DNA of 64,000 bases from Thunnus maccoyii (lineage: Eukaryota > Chordata > Actinopteri > Scombriformes > Scombridae): the NCBI RefSeq assembly GCF_910596095.1, contig NC_056544.1:7952655-8016654 (forward strand), written 5' to 3'. The notes below the pieces were generated by a model that saw nothing but the letters and a program-made list of their open reading frames with translations, did not search any database and was not told the origin of the DNA. Shown here piece after piece: positions 16,601-28,470 of the stretch. The translations under genes and the position numbers were made by a program. Numbering within the stretch: the first letter of the stretch is position 1; the number at the start of each line of letters is the position of its first letter.

Positions 16601-18787
16601 TTCGCTCAGAACGTTTCAGTGAAAAAAAATCAATCAGTGAGTGCACCACTGCCATTAGTGACATTTTCCTCCTTTATCACTGCTTAAGTCAAGACAGTCA
16701 AATGTCAGAACTGTGTCAGTGTGAAATCTGCTGAAATAGATTTCTGCATTTCATTATTCACTGAAACTTACAAAAAACAAAATAAGTGAAAAAATATCAA
16801 TACACAGTTTTATATTTTTTAATTCACAGTTTTAGATATGATTCTGATTTTTTTGTCCTATCCCCCCCCCCAATTAAAAGACCTAGACTGCTTTGAAAGC
16901 AGCTAAAAAATGATCAACTCCAAAGAAAAAAATTCATTTTCTAGGAGCATTGTGACAAATTCTGAACAGACAACACCGAGACAAAAGAGGCATTTATAAA
17001 TATTCTATAGATTGACAAGACTGTGCAAACAAACTACACATAGGAAACTCTCAACAGACCTCAAACATCCTCTATAGCCAATTAAAAAATATAAAAACTA
17101 AATCATGTCACAAATATCATATGAACACCAAAGTCCGTTCAATAGTCGCTGTCAGCGTTCGCCTTGTGTACATTTTCACTTAATGTTGAGAGAAAATTAA
17201 CTACGGAATAGAGAATTGCACAGTGTTTTGAGGATGATGATTTCCATTTGACGGTAAAATGGTATTCATAGCACTGTGTAAGTTGTGGTTTGTAGACTAC
17301 CTTGGCTAGTTCCCAGTGGTCTGTCCTCCAGGAGGGAGGGGAACAGTTGTCCCAGTTCACAGTGGCATCAGGCTGTCTGTGGTGTGAGAGGATCACTGTC
17401 TGCCACAATGAACACGCCCTGCATACCCGGGAAAGCTGGGGACATAGTGACACACACACAGACACACAGACACACACACACATATCAGACTGTCTGTATG
17501 GGTTTAGTTGTTAAATAGACTCATTTTAACTGATACTTTATGCAAGTTACTGTGCAAACAAGTAAGGAATATTAAAGATACAAGTACCTGTCATGGAAAG
17601 TTGGAGTACATTTACTCAAATACTGCACTCAATTTTGAGGAACTTGTAGCTTTACTTGAGTATTTCCATTTGATGCTACATTATACTTCCATTCCACTAC
17701 ATTTCAGAGGGAAATATTGTACTTTCTACTCCACTACATTTATTTGACAGCTTTAGTCACTGTTCAGATGAAGATTTGACACAATAGATAATTTAACAAG
17801 CTTTTAAAATACAACACATTGTTAAAGATGAAACCAGTGGTTTCCAACCTTTTGGACTTTTGATGTCTTACAAAAAGCAGTGTGTAGTCGGGGTCACATT
17901 TCAGATGTCTATGAGTTGTTAACAGCTCCACCAAATAGTGATTTTTCCCTTTAAACTTCTCACATGGTTTGATTTCAATAAATGTTCAAATGATCCAATG
18001 TTTCACCAAATATCATCAAAGATTAGAGAAAAAGTCTAAAAAGATTTGTGTATCAGAACTTTTAATCATCTCATGACCCCTCAGATTTATCTGGTGACCC
18101 TTTAGAGGGGCCTGACCCCTAGGTTGGGAACCACTGGACTAAACTAGCTAACTGTATATAAAGTAGTTGAAACTAGCTTCACCTCCAGTAGCTACAACAG
18201 TAACATGCTGCTCTAACACTGATGCTTCAGTATCAATAATCTAATGATGTCATATATAATAATATATCAGTCAGAGGAACCAAACCACTACTTTTACTGC
18301 AATACTTTAACTCCATCAAGCTCATAATACTTATGTACTTTTATGTACTTTGCATGCAGGACTTTTACTCGTAATGGAGTATTTTTACCTTGCTGTATTG
18401 GTACTTTTACATAAATAAAGGATCTGAATACTTCTTCCACCACTGATAAGTACCATATGTCCACAATAAACTCAGAACATGTCACAGTCACTCTGTAAGG
18501 CGTTATATCTAAATAAAACAGAATGCAAAGGGGATTCAATTGGAAAAAAAAACGAAACCTGAGCAGGATTTACAACTAACCTTATTGGCTCTGAGTTTAC
18601 ATGAAGAAGTCTCACACGGTGTCCGTAGATGAGAGTTTTTATTGAGCAGATCTCTGTGGAAAGCTCGCATCCGGTTGTTGACGAAGGGATGGAGGCCATC
18701 CTTCAGTATAAGCAGACACCGTCCTGCCTTCAGCCAGTTTTTGTACTCTCTGTCGTTGAGTCGGAACTCCAGCTCCCCGTGAACCAT
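13505..18787 (-). CDS. CXorf38-like: Right CXorf38-like (DUF4559) gene, whole coding span
   Basis: Six coding exons: 18581-18787, 17301-17435, 16200-16319, 15230-15379, 14927-15133, 13505-13609. All junctions are GT/AG and phase 0; predicted 307 aa against 319 in human CXorf38. Aligned marks: EYKNWLKAG start helix, CRAC and SHH with [26 protein letters not shown], then R159-N-E-L-M-H164, and a Glu/Gln-rich C-terminal helix ([15 protein letters not shown]). Human CXorf38 has EYKNWVKAG, CQVC, WEVAK, MPRG, ECDAVALLSLIN and RNEIMH at the same places. Function is not established; exons 3-4 look like a HEPN-type helical domain by motif. No frameshift or stop. The start ATG (A at -3, G at +4) is the one that begins the family's conserved N terminus. 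Confidence 0.87.
13665..14335 (+). mobile_element. 5'-truncated LINE 3' end (L2/CR1-like)
   Basis: Reading frame for the C terminus of a fish LINE reverse-transcriptase protein ([53 protein letters not shown]). It is broken by an in-frame TAG at 13739-13741. Ends with the common tail TCGCTTTGGATAAAAGCGTC near 14290. Inserted in intron 5 of the right CXorf38-like gene, opposite strand. Confidence 0.8.
14927..15133 (-). CDS. Right CXorf38-like gene, exon 5
   Basis: Sixty-nine codons between TTCCAG|ATG and CTG|GTACGA. Ser/Asp-rich linker, then amphipathic helix [16 protein letters not shown], matching the IEMQLLKEKLQEIYL helix of human CXorf38. Confidence 0.82.
15230..15379 (-). CDS. Right CXorf38-like gene, exon 4 (R-N-x-x-M-H motif)
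   Basis: Fifty codons between TTCCAG|GTG and [25 protein letters not shown] followed by [13 protein letters not shown] and the NVPEMAAVE end, as in human (NIPEIVAV). Confidence 0.88.
16200..16319 (-). CDS. Right CXorf38-like gene, exon 3
   Basis: Forty codons between CTGTAG|GCT and GAG|GTAAAC. AYMPRG start and [14 protein letters not shown] helix. Confidence 0.87.
17301..17435 (-). CDS. Right CXorf38-like gene, exon 2
   Basis: Forty-five codons between CCCCAG|CTT and AAG|GTAGTC. CRAC (C-x2-C), SHH, NWDNC and HWELAK are the conserved points; Cys and His spacing hints at metal binding together with the exon 1 Cys pair. Confidence 0.87.
17580..18445. repeat. Interspersed repeat interrupted by a MITE
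   Basis: Runs from GAGTACATTTACTCAAATAC to GATCTGAATACTTCTTCCAC in intron 1 of the right gene. Relatives lie at 12738-12825 and 38760-39075. A MITE is inserted at 17835-18136. Confidence 0.7.
17835..18136. mobile_element. hAT-type MITE
   Basis: Ends CAGTGGTTTCCAACC and GGTTGGGAACCACTG form terminal inverted repeats with one mismatch. Flanks GATGAAAC and GACTAAAC agree at 6 of 8 positions, fitting the 8-base target duplication of hAT elements. No transposase inside. Confidence 0.75.
18581..18787 (-). CDS. Right CXorf38-like gene, exon 1
   Basis: Sixty-nine codons, [12 protein letters not shown] to KLRANK, donor AAG|GTTAGT. Contains the YKNWLKAG helix and a C-x4-C pair. Confidence 0.87.
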
Positions 18788-19130
18788 CTTGTCCTGTCTT
18801 CCTGACAGGAAACATAACAAAGGAGCAGCGCAAGTTCAGACAAAGTCCTCGTGTTAAGCTCCACCCAGGCAGTGCAACCGACGCAAAAGCCACAAGGTGG
18901 AGCCATCTACCTTAGAAAGCAAGGCCGTGCTGCTCCCTGTTTACCAGGAGGATTACAGATCCATGAGACAGAGTGTAAATTGTTAGGGTCTGATGGGATG
19001 TGTCCACAGTTTGAGACTTGGCTCTGTGCATGGAATCTCACACAGAGCAGGCTGTTTGAAACAATGTGGTTTCAGCAGCCTTACCTGGCTGAAGTGTAAC
19101 TTGTAGTTTTCCTGTCGAGATTCATGACTA
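18788..19130. other. Upstream region of the right CXorf38-like gene
   Basis: No gene seen. Moderately GC-rich around 18840-18990, expected to hold the promoter; no clear TATA box. Confidence 0.35.
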
Positions 19131-19690
19131 ACTATCTGCCATTTGGTGCTGGGCAGGTTTTTTAAAGACGCTTTTAGAGATAACTCTGCCTTGTGGAGCT
19201 ATGCTATGAGAGCAGTAACCAAAATAGTAAAGCTGCAGACCATAAAACCAAAACAAAGACCTGAAAAACACTAAAACGCTCTGTAGAGCTGAGGGGATCT
19301 GTAGAGTCGCATGATAATTCTCTGTGGGCTCAACACTACTCGAGATCCCTTTAACATTACACATTTGATCATTTGATCCATTGTATAAAAATATTGATTA
19401 TAGCAGCTTTAAACTCCCCCTCCCCTCAAAAATGTGTTTTTCTTCTTGTTCTCTCAGTTGGATGTCTGAGCTTCACTGTGCAGAATGATGTATGTGCAGA
19501 GTTTAACACTAGAAGGATGTTTTCACTTTCACCTGCCAAAAGTGGGAAGTTACTCTGAGCTCATTGAAAATATGATTTTAGTGGCGGGCCTACAAGCATG
19601 ATTTGTGACATCATCACTAGTTTTGGAAGCCAATTGTGGTTCAATATCAATTTAGTGTGATGTGGAAACTTTAAGCCTTATGTGCACAAA
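19131..19690. repeat. Interspersed repeats, two families
   Basis: 19131-19410 matches 42830-43045 (ccatttggtgctggg, taaaaccaaaacaa, ttgattatagcagctttaaa). 19440-19690 matches 39150-39475 in inverse orientation (tgagcttcactgtgcaga). Confidence 0.6.
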
Positions 19691-19995
19691 CAGAGAGAAT
19701 GGACTTTATAATGAAGCAGGAGACATCTTGTGTCCAACGGTTAAACTTCTGATGTGAAATTTGCATATTTATAGCTTCTGTAATTTTTAATGAGAAAGGA
19801 GTAAATGCCATTTTTGGATTTTAACATGATCATTTGAACACATCAGACACATTATTGTTCCAAGCAGAATATTTTTGTATGTCTCAATACATGTCTGACA
19901 GGAAGCTTTTGGTAAATATCTCATAAAACAATAAAAGCTTAAATTACTTGATATTTTGTTTTTAGGAGGTCCACATGACTGACCACATCTGATTC

Positions 19996-20212
19996 CCTAA
20001 CTGGGTGGAGTTGGAGCATTGTGCCACCCTGAGGCAGCCCCCTGTGAGAGGTGGCATCACTAAGGTGCTACATGTGCTGTCTGCTGTGAAGAGGAGGGCT
20101 GGAAAACGCAGAGGAGCCTGACCAGCAGCTGCATGCACAGACGTCCCTGAGGCTGCTCCAGGAGGTGTTCATCAGGGAGGAGCTGGAGTTTCTGACAGAT
20201 ACCATGTATTAA
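19996..20212 (+). pseudogene. Coding-like remnant with one frameshift, unidentified
   Basis: First frame reads PNWVELEHCATLRQPPVRGG and then ITKVLHVLSAVKRRAG. Near 20100 it must shift by one base to read LENAEEPDQQLHAQTSLRLL and then QEVFIREELEFLTDTMY with a TAA stop. Unshifted, the first frame stops soon after. An AATAAA lies at 20527. It looks like the 3' end of a protein gene or a retrocopy; no family recognised. Confidence 0.4.
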
Positions 20213-21054
20213 CTGAGACTATAGGGGCTTGCAGGAGGAGAGAAGATACTAACCATTGCTTTTTCAAGCTTGAGCAGTATGGACAGACATTTTTGAAAGA
20301 AAATACACCCTAAAACACTTCAACTCAAGTGACAGCTATTGAAACTGGACCTTCCATTTATGGGTCTAGTGTGTTGTTTGGTGGTGTATTGTTACAGATA
20401 ACTGTCCAAACTTGGGTGACACTGAGATATTTCCAGCCTAGCTGCATTTTCACAGCACAATAATTTCTAAACTATCTACAACTTCTACAATATCTCCAGT
20501 AAATGTCGGATTTTGGTATCAGAAAGAATAAAACTGCTTCAAAACTGCTTTCCGGAGTTGAATATTTATATTAAATTATAATTATACAAGTGGAGAATTC
20601 ATCATAGAGGAGACTGAGGTACCAGTTTATAAAGCAACACATTGTACATGCACACATACTGTACATACAGAAAGTCAGCAGTTAACAGCTGGTTTTAAGC
20701 TCGTTTTGAGACATGTAGGAAATCATTTACTGAAACTAGAGAAGACAGGAGAGATAGGACCATAACCTTACTGCAGTTTTCAAAATGTACAAAACAATGT
20801 GTGGGATATATAACACATTATAGAGTAAAAGATACAGTATGTTACTATGCAAAAAACAGACGCAGTAGGCTTATAAGTAAAAAGGCCTGTCTCTTACAAG
20901 AAACCATTTTCTAGTCAACAAGTTTTTTAGGAATGGCAATATGTCCACTGTTAGTTGGTCTTTGGTCCCAATTGAAATACTTCTATAATAAGTGGCTGTA
21001 TTGCCAAACAATTTTTCACATAAATTTTTTGTACAGATAAATCTTAACGACTTT
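20213..21054. other. Non-coding stretch
   Basis: AT-rich, AATAAA at 20527-20532 possibly belonging to the remnant at 19996-20212. No gene or clear repeat seen. Confidence 0.4.
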
Positions 21055-21545
21055 AGTTACCCACTTATTTTAACTCTATTGTCACCATGAGGCTGACATT
21101 TGTGGTTGAGAGTGAAATGTCTAGGCAACTATGAGATGGACTTCCATGAAATTTGATTTATGTCCCTCTGAGAATGAACTGTAACAACTTTGGTGATCCC
21201 TTAATTTTTCATCTTGCATCACCAGCAGGTCAAATTTTTAATTTGTCCAATACTAAATACCTGAAAATGTAATGACATGCCCATCAGACTCAATGCTAAC
21301 ATGTTAAACTCAGATGATGAACATGCAGTAGAGCCTTTCAGCAGCTAAGTTCTTTACATAAAACATAAAAGTCATTAAGACAAGATGTAAAAAAAACACA
21401 AGACATTATGGTAAACATTATCCACTACCTGCAAACCATTAGCATGTTAGCATTATAATTGTGAGCATGTTACTATGCTGACATTAGTATTTAGCACAAA
21501 GTAGCCAGAGTGCAGCTTCACAGAGCTAAGAGGTCAAGAGACCTG
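21055..21545. repeat. Interspersed repeat (GTTAGCATG type)
   Basis: Contains CTGACATTTGTGGTTGAG, AACTTTGGTGATCC, GCATGTTAGCATTATA and TTAGCACAAAGTAGCC, marks of a repeat found all over teleost genomes. Opposite-orientation relative at 33890-34315. Confidence 0.7.
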
Positions 21546-22249
21546 CAGTAGTGTGTATACAAGTGTGATCATGCATGTGTACAACATGTCTTTCCTTATA
21601 GGTGGGCAATGATGTAGTTTCTTCTTTCTTTTTCAAAGTAATGAGAGACATACAAGATAAACAGGAGGACTGAAACTAGTATTTGTCTGTCTCTGATAGC
21701 TCTCTGATTGACTACCTTCTGCCTGGTGCATGCTGGGATACGCTCTAGCCCCCGTAACCTCGACTTGGAATAACAATGGAACGATACGAGAAAGAAAGGT
21801 AAGAGTAATAAGTCATTATTCATTTTTTAACTGTTGTACAAGATAACCTAGAAATGCAGCTGTGGAAATAGGGCGAGGTAGTCACAGGATCCCCAATTAA
21901 AACATATTACATTACAATTATGAAAATGAAAAGACATTTGTGTTGTATCAAATAATTTCATCTTTACATGAAAATTTAATTAGTCTTTTAGGATGCACAG
22001 AGAAAAACAAATATTCCTCTATCTTTGTAATTGGATCTCTACGGATTTGACGATAGTTAAAGTAGATTAGACGCCCTGGAGTGTGTGTGTGTGTGTGTGT
22101 GACTGAATGTGTGAGTGTGTGTGCATAAATGAGCCCTGTTCAGCAGTCAGTCGAGGGGACACAACAATATTAATGTGAGTGTGTATGCGCTTGTAGGTAT
22201 GTACGAGTGTGTGCAAGCGTGTGTATAAATACATATATGCATTGGTGTG

Positions 22250-22298
<49 letters not shown>

Positions 22299-24024
22299 CC
22301 ACAATCCCAGCAGGGAGTTTTTTTTTTTAAGCAGAGGAGATCAAAGAGACATTAGTATTCTGAAATAAATCACATGCTCAGGCCTCACTGCGTGGGTCCC
22401 CAAACACATACACAGGAGACACACACACTCCCTCTCTCTCTGTCTCATTCTCTCCGTCTCCTCCTTTTTCTTTCCCCTACCATCTCTCTTCAAAAGACAC
22501 AACCAGCCCACACCTCCACCACCACCAGCGCACCACCCCTCTCCTCCACCCTACCCCCTCCTCTCCCAACTCCACGGCCCCTAGCGGCCTTCAGAGCTAC
22601 TGTATCTGCTTACTGGCTCTGAATCCTTTGTTATATCCTTTCAGTTTCTCACGTTCCAACTTGAGCCCCGTCTCCTCCCTCCGTCTGCAAATAAGCAGGA
22701 AAATGCTTTGTCAGAGAAAACTGTTGTTCATCGCCGAAAAAGTCAGAAACGCAAAGTAGGGGTTTTTGACAAGTATATCCTTGGGGAGAGACCTCTCATT
22801 TTCTCCCCCTCTCTCCATCTTTCTCCTTTTCTTCACCCCCTCTTTCACACCTTTCTTTCACACTGCCTCAATCCAACTCTTCTAAGCTCAGCAGCAGAAT
22901 GATTCTGGGCGATGGTGATTTTTTTTTTTTTTCTTCAGTTTTTGGTGCGGGAATACCTTTTTGGAGGTGTGTGTGCACTTCTAAGACTTTTGACAATGCT
23001 AGGACTTATTTGCAAGTTCTGAAGTAATGGGAGCTGTTCTGCCAGGCGGCAAGCATTAGCCGGACTTCACTTTGCTCTGAAAAATGGTCACTGCTTTTGC
23101 CAGCGGGAAAAAATATGGGAATAGACGAAGAGAAGTGAAAGGCAAAGGAGAAAAATGATTGACATGGTATAGCTGGGAGAGGAAGAAGCTCATTTTTAAC
23201 CACAGAATTATAATGAGAAGCACATAAATGCCCCCTGTAGCTCCCTGACAGTTACAATATCCATGAGATTCAGGGTTTTCTTTGTGCTTTGTTGTGTGTG
23301 TGTGTGTGTATGAGTGTGTGTGTGTGTGTGAATACGCATGTATGTGTGCATGTGGGCACGTGTGTGGGATGGATAAGTTTAGGCCAATGTGTACATGCAT
23401 GTACTTATTTATGTGTGTGCATGTATCTGTGCATGTCTACTTGTGTGTGTGTGTCATTTTGATAGCCACCCACATGAATATGCAGATCAGTTTTAGAGAG
23501 CGTATGTGCTCAGCATTAAAGCCCACTCTCCACTGCTGACCCAATTTCACAGTGCAGTGTATGTGTGTGTGTGTGTATGTGTGCAGGCGTGCACTTGCTT
23601 ATCAATGCATTTCGCCAAGCTTGGAAAAATCGTGCAGCTAAGACGGAGGCGTGTGAGTAGGTGTGTGTGTGTGAGTGTGAGTTAGCCTGTGACTGTTTAT
23701 AGTGTTTATGAAGCAAAAAAAAAAAAAAAAACACACGCGATAAGTCTCATCCACCACTTACACATTCACAGTTGGCTGTGGATAACAAAATTCACATTAA
23801 TACATGCTGACCAACCTGCAGTCCTGTTCTGCTTCTACAACCTGAATCACATTGCTCAGTCATCATTTCTGCATTTCAGACACATTGTTGAGCTGTTTGC
23901 CTCACTTTGACTTAGGTTTTTTCCATATAAAATGTAATATAATTTGTACATTTTACTATATTATGAAGGAAAAGGTTAGAGTGATACCTTGGGCAGAAAG
24001 ATTAATTACTCTCATATCTGTAGG
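21546..24024. other. Gene-free, microsatellite-rich stretch
   Basis: Holds GT runs at 22082-22102, 22251-22298, 23293-23330 and 23560-23580, a CT-rich stretch (22420-22560, 22800-22870) and short poly(T) runs. Open frames here are translated dinucleotide repeats. No gene. Confidence 0.55.
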
Positions 24025-24385
24025 ATAAATATGAGGCTAGAGCCAGTGCTCAGCCAGGTTAGCTTAGCTTAGCATAAGTGGAAACAGGAGGAAACAGCTA
24101 GCCTAGCTCTGTCCAAACATAAAATTATGCAGCTGCCAGCACCACTAAATCTCGTGAAATACCATGTTATATCTTGTTTGTTTAATGCGTACAAAGACTG
24201 AAGTGTAAACGTGACAAGTTGTGCTCTTACATAAGTACATTTCTTGCCTAAGTGCAGCAATTTCCACCTGCTTCTAGTGCCTCCAGTGTTTATTCTAAGC
24301 TAACATGTCTCCTGTTTCCTGGCTGTAGCTTCATATTTAATTAAATACTTCGACTTTCTGAGAGATAGAAGAATGATTTCTCTTT
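24025..24385. repeat. Interspersed repeat, copy 1
   Basis: AGCTTAGCTTAGCATAA, GCAGCTGCCAGCACC, CCTGTTTCCTGGCTGTAGCT and TCATATTTAATTAAATA are marks of a widespread teleost repeat. Confidence 0.65.
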
Positions 24386-24399
24386 CATGTCTTTTACTC

Positions 24400-24710
24400 T
24401 AAATATGAGGCAAAAACAGCAGCTGATTAGCTTAGCATAAAGGCTGGAAAAAAGGAACAGCTATTCTGGCTCTTTCCAAAGGTAAAAATATCAGGTTACC
24501 AGCACCTTTAACGCTCACTGGTTAACACATCTGGTTTCATTAACCAGTACAAAAACTGATATGCAAAAATGACAGGTTATGTTAAGCTAAGCTAACTCAA
24601 TCTCCTGGTGGTAGCTAGCGCCATATTTACTGGACAGACATGAGAATTGATCTTCTCATCTAACTCTCCGTATGTTCCCTCAAACTATTCCTTTAAGCAG
24701 AAATGGCAAA
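24400..24710. repeat. Interspersed repeat, copy 2
   Basis: Second, adjacent copy of the 24025-24385 family (ATTAGCTTAGCATAAAGGCT, GTTAAGCTAAGCTAAC, CGCCATATTTACTGGACA). Confidence 0.65.
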
Positions 24711-26087
24711 ATATCTATGTTGATGTCATAACAAGAAACAAACATGACATGAATGAGGATAACATGAGGATTCAGGATTAATTTATCTTCCATGAGGTGT
24801 GGATTTTGTAATCATGCTTTATAATTTATCAAACTGATCAAACAACAACCTTTCCATTCAGAAGTAACAGCTCCACTTGTCAATAGAAATGTGTCTGTAT
24901 CGGCTAATCTCTGACAAGTTTAAACCTTTTGCTTGGAAATGATATGAAATGCAGCAACTTTACCTTTTTTTAAAAGTGTGGAGTTTATTGAATTACAACA
25001 GACATTATATCAACAGTCTTCAATGTTGTCAACTCAGCAGTGCCAGTCAGCAGAAACATCCAGGACAAGCCGACGGTTCGTCAAGCCACCGGTAGATGGA
25101 GACGTTGAGAGGAGAGAGGCCCAGTGGCAGAGCTGAGGTAATGGCTCTCTGGTCTTTTGTTCCCTGTATTCATCCTCACCCTCCACCCTCTCCTTCTGCC
25201 TTCCAGTCTAAACTCCCCCTCATGGACTTCAAAGGAAAGGAAGGAACTAGAAAATAAGGTGAATTAATTTGCGCCCCCCCCCCATTCCATGCCTACATGT
25301 TGCAGCGGATATGCTTTTTAATTGCTTGTGCTAAATACATAACCTATTTTTGTATCCTTTACAAAAGCCTAAATGATGATCTGGGTAGAATCTATGCAAA
25401 TGCTAGAAGCCCTCATAAAACATTAAAATTACTTCACAAGTAAAGCACCTTGAAAACAAGTTACAAGAAAAAAAAAGGACACTGTAAGCTCGGCCAGCGT
25501 ATGGCTTAATAAGATCTGGCACCCAGTGCTGCAAACTCTGACAGACATTCCTCGGCATCTTTAACCCTCAACTCAGAAGCCTCAGTGCAGACTGAACTCT
25601 GTGAAGTAGATCAATGGGAGGATTATCGCAGGACCAAGATGCCAGTTATAGAGCAGCTCTGTGCTGCCTCAGTGAGGGGAGAAGATTGAGAGGCTTTCCT
25701 TTGATCTTGTGCTGGCGCATCTGAGAGGGGCCGCTGCTGATGATAATGATGCTGAGGCCCATTGCAACGCCAGGCTGGGGCTCGGTCCCACTCTCACTCC
25801 CATTCCTGTACTGGAGATATAAAAGGCTGGTCTGTGGAGGGTTGAACGGGACAAACGGATTTAGTCGGAAGGATTGTGGCTTCGTGTGAATTTATCCCAA
25901 CAAATGTTTTTGTTTTTGTTTTTTTCTGAAAAGGAATGTTATTGATGCAACAGTGGTGTGTGTGTGTGTGCTCCAGTTGTTTCCTCCATCACATTAGATC
26001 CAGCTGAACACCTCTGTCCTCTTTCAAGGACACCCCTCCCTCCTCCGTGTCTCCGTCCCTCAGCTTCTCTCTCTGTCTCACTCTCTC

Positions 26088-26121
<34 letters not shown>

Positions 26122-27270
26122 GCGCACACTTCACACACCATCGCACTTTCTCTCTCTCTCACTCTGTGTGACAGGCCACGGTGCTGGAGATGGCTGCTGA
26201 CATTCTGGACAGTAAAAGGCTTAAGGTGGAGTGTGTGTGTGTGTGTTTGTGTGTGTGCAGAAGCAGATAGAGGAACCTCACAATCCTTCCTTTGGTGTAT
26301 CTCTGCGTTTTATCTGAGTGAGCGCTGTTGTCACACACAGAATCTCTAACAGTACACCAGCGCTGGCGTCTGATTCTTGACCATTTCTGTCATTTTATTG
26401 ACTCCTGTTTCTGTTTGACTGTGTGCCAAAACCCGATGATTATGATAATAGGATGTGAGGTCAATAATCTCTTCATTAGTGCTAAATGGGAATTAGATTA
26501 GACTTTTGTTCATTTCAGAAACAGCTCTAGTTAACCAGATTAGCGCAGTGCGGATTAGGTCCAGGATGAGGACGGAGCAGTGGAGGTTAGAGAGGGAAAG
26601 GCTGACATGTCGGCCTCAGGTCACTACCAGGATGACCAGGAACACGTCATCTGATTGGCTGCCAGTCATGTTTGGTGAAAGGTGTTGGGACGGATTATTG
26701 GCTACTGACCAGGGACAACAGCGTGTGATTGGCTGGCGGGTAAAACAGTTTGACAATGCAGTGACACAAGACAAAATCTTGGTGTCTGAGGACGTTTTCG
26801 TTACTTCTTTGTGTGCGTGTGTGTGTGTATGCGTGTATTATGATCTCGAGCTAACTCCCAGAGCCTATCTAACACCTCTCTCACACATGCTATCCTTTCT
26901 CCTCCACTGTTCTGTTATTTCTTTACCCTCCTCTCTTTCTCATCCCTTTGCTCCTAAAGAGCTTTTCTGTTCAACTGACCTCCTATCCACTTCATTTGAT
27001 GGGCCCCCGCTAAGAGGACTCCATCCCCTCTCCCTCTCTCTCCCACCCTTTCCCTCGTCTTCCTCCCTCTTACTCTTTTCTCTCCGTCTTTGCACTCTCT
27101 TTCTCTCTCCCTCTCATCATCATCCTCCCCGCCTTCCTTCCCTCGCTACCCCCTGTCTATTCTGTGGCCCAGCGTGGGTGGCTGAGTTTAATGAATTCTC
27201 TTTTCTCTCTGCAGCCAGGCGCTGATTTCTGATTGTGAAGAAGTGTGTATGTGTGTGTGTGTGTGTGTTC
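24711..27270. other. Gene-free stretch
   Basis: CA run at 26092-26118, GT runs at 25957-25970 and 26231-26258, a pyrimidine-rich tract at 26920-27130. 25490-25850 is free of simple repeats and could be a conserved element. A 239-codon frame at 26506-27225 is mostly pyrimidine tract and GT repeat and is not credible. Confidence 0.45.
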
Positions 27271-27274
27271 TGAG

Positions 27275-27490
27275 TGTTTTTAAATTTGAATTTATTGAAA
27301 GGATAGCCCCTTGAGATGGAGCATCTCATTTTCTAGGGGGTCCCATTGACAACAAATGCAAAATTATAAAACACATACAAACCAAAACAGCATTACATAA
27401 CAAACATACACTGCAAATACACAGATACAGACAACTCGTTCACCCTCTCCCACCCAAACCCCCAGCCCTCAGCTGCTGTACAAGGAAAAT
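27275..27490 (-). mobile_element. LINE 3' tail fragment
   Basis: AAATTTGAATTTATTGAAAG followed by GCCCCTTGAGATGGAGCATC is the reverse of a common fish LINE 3' tail. Only the tail remains. Clade not assigned. Confidence 0.45.
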
Positions 27491-28270
27491 TGGATACAAT
27501 GACCCGGATAATAAATCAATTACATCAGCATAAAGAGCAATTGAAGCACTTTGTCTTCAGTTTATTTGTAGCACAGATAAACTAAAGATTGTAAGTGCAC
27601 ACAAATTGTGTGTGTATATGAATGAGCGAAACACACATTTTTTACTTACGCACTTTCACTAGCATGGCTGTGATTGTTTTATAAGTCTAAATAAATCTCA
27701 GCCTTTGTCCTGATCAAGGTTTCAGGTTGCACTTCCTCTTCCTTACAGGAGAAAGTCACCATCTGTCAGCTTTAAAATAGATCTGCCCCGGGATGTGTCT
27801 GTTGTTGTGAACACTACCTGCTGTCTCCTGCAGCCAGAAACATGAGTCAAGAGTCTGTTTTGTCCTCTGCCTGTGTGATGTCTTACTAATGCACAGAAAA
27901 ACAGTAAATGACTGCAGAAAGTGTGTGTGTGACAGGACCCTGAATGATTTTTAGTCGACCAGATTGTTTTATTGTTCAGACTTAATAGCACCAGTCTGAC
28001 GGAAAAGTTGTTTGGTCAACAGAATTTCATTCAGGCTTCCTATGTGTGCACAAAAGTCAATCTGCTGTTTGGTACCAATGAAGCATCCACAGCAGATTTT
28101 AAGTCAGTGTTAAAGTGCTAGAGTGGAGCTATAGCTTTCTGTACTGCATTGTGGTCCACTTATATTGCCTATAGCCTGTAACACGGTGGCTAATGCTAGT
28201 TTGTCAATCTGTACTATTGACTGTTTTTGGTGGGATCATTAGGCACAGTTAGATGGCTTTGAAATGTTGT
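27491..28270. other. Gene-free stretch
   Basis: AT-rich single-copy-looking DNA, no gene or strong repeat seen. Confidence 0.35.
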
Positions 28271-28274
28271 TTTA

Positions 28275-28470
28275 AATCTTTAAGGGGACATATTATGCAC
28301 ATTTACAGGTCGATATTTTAAATCTGGGGCTCTACTGGAATATCTTTGCATGATTTACAGTTCAAAGAACTCTTTTTTTAAAGCATACTGGCCCTTTAAG
28401 CAGCCCCTCAGTTCAGCCTCTGTCTGAAACAGGCTGTTTAGGTGTTCTGATTGGCCAGCTTCTGGAAGCT
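28275..28470. repeat. Interspersed repeat fragment
   Basis: GGGGACATATTATGCACATT, TCTACTGGAATATCTTTGCA and GCAGCCCCTCAGTTCAGCCT are marks of a common teleost repeat. Confidence 0.6.

Noticed and set aside
25020-25140. Possible non-coding exon ending GAG|GTAATG
   Set aside because: No open frame, no partner exons and no poly(A) signal nearby.
26506-27225. 239-codon open frame on the plus strand
   Set aside because: Composed largely of a GT repeat and long C/T-rich tract; no domain, signal or exon structure.
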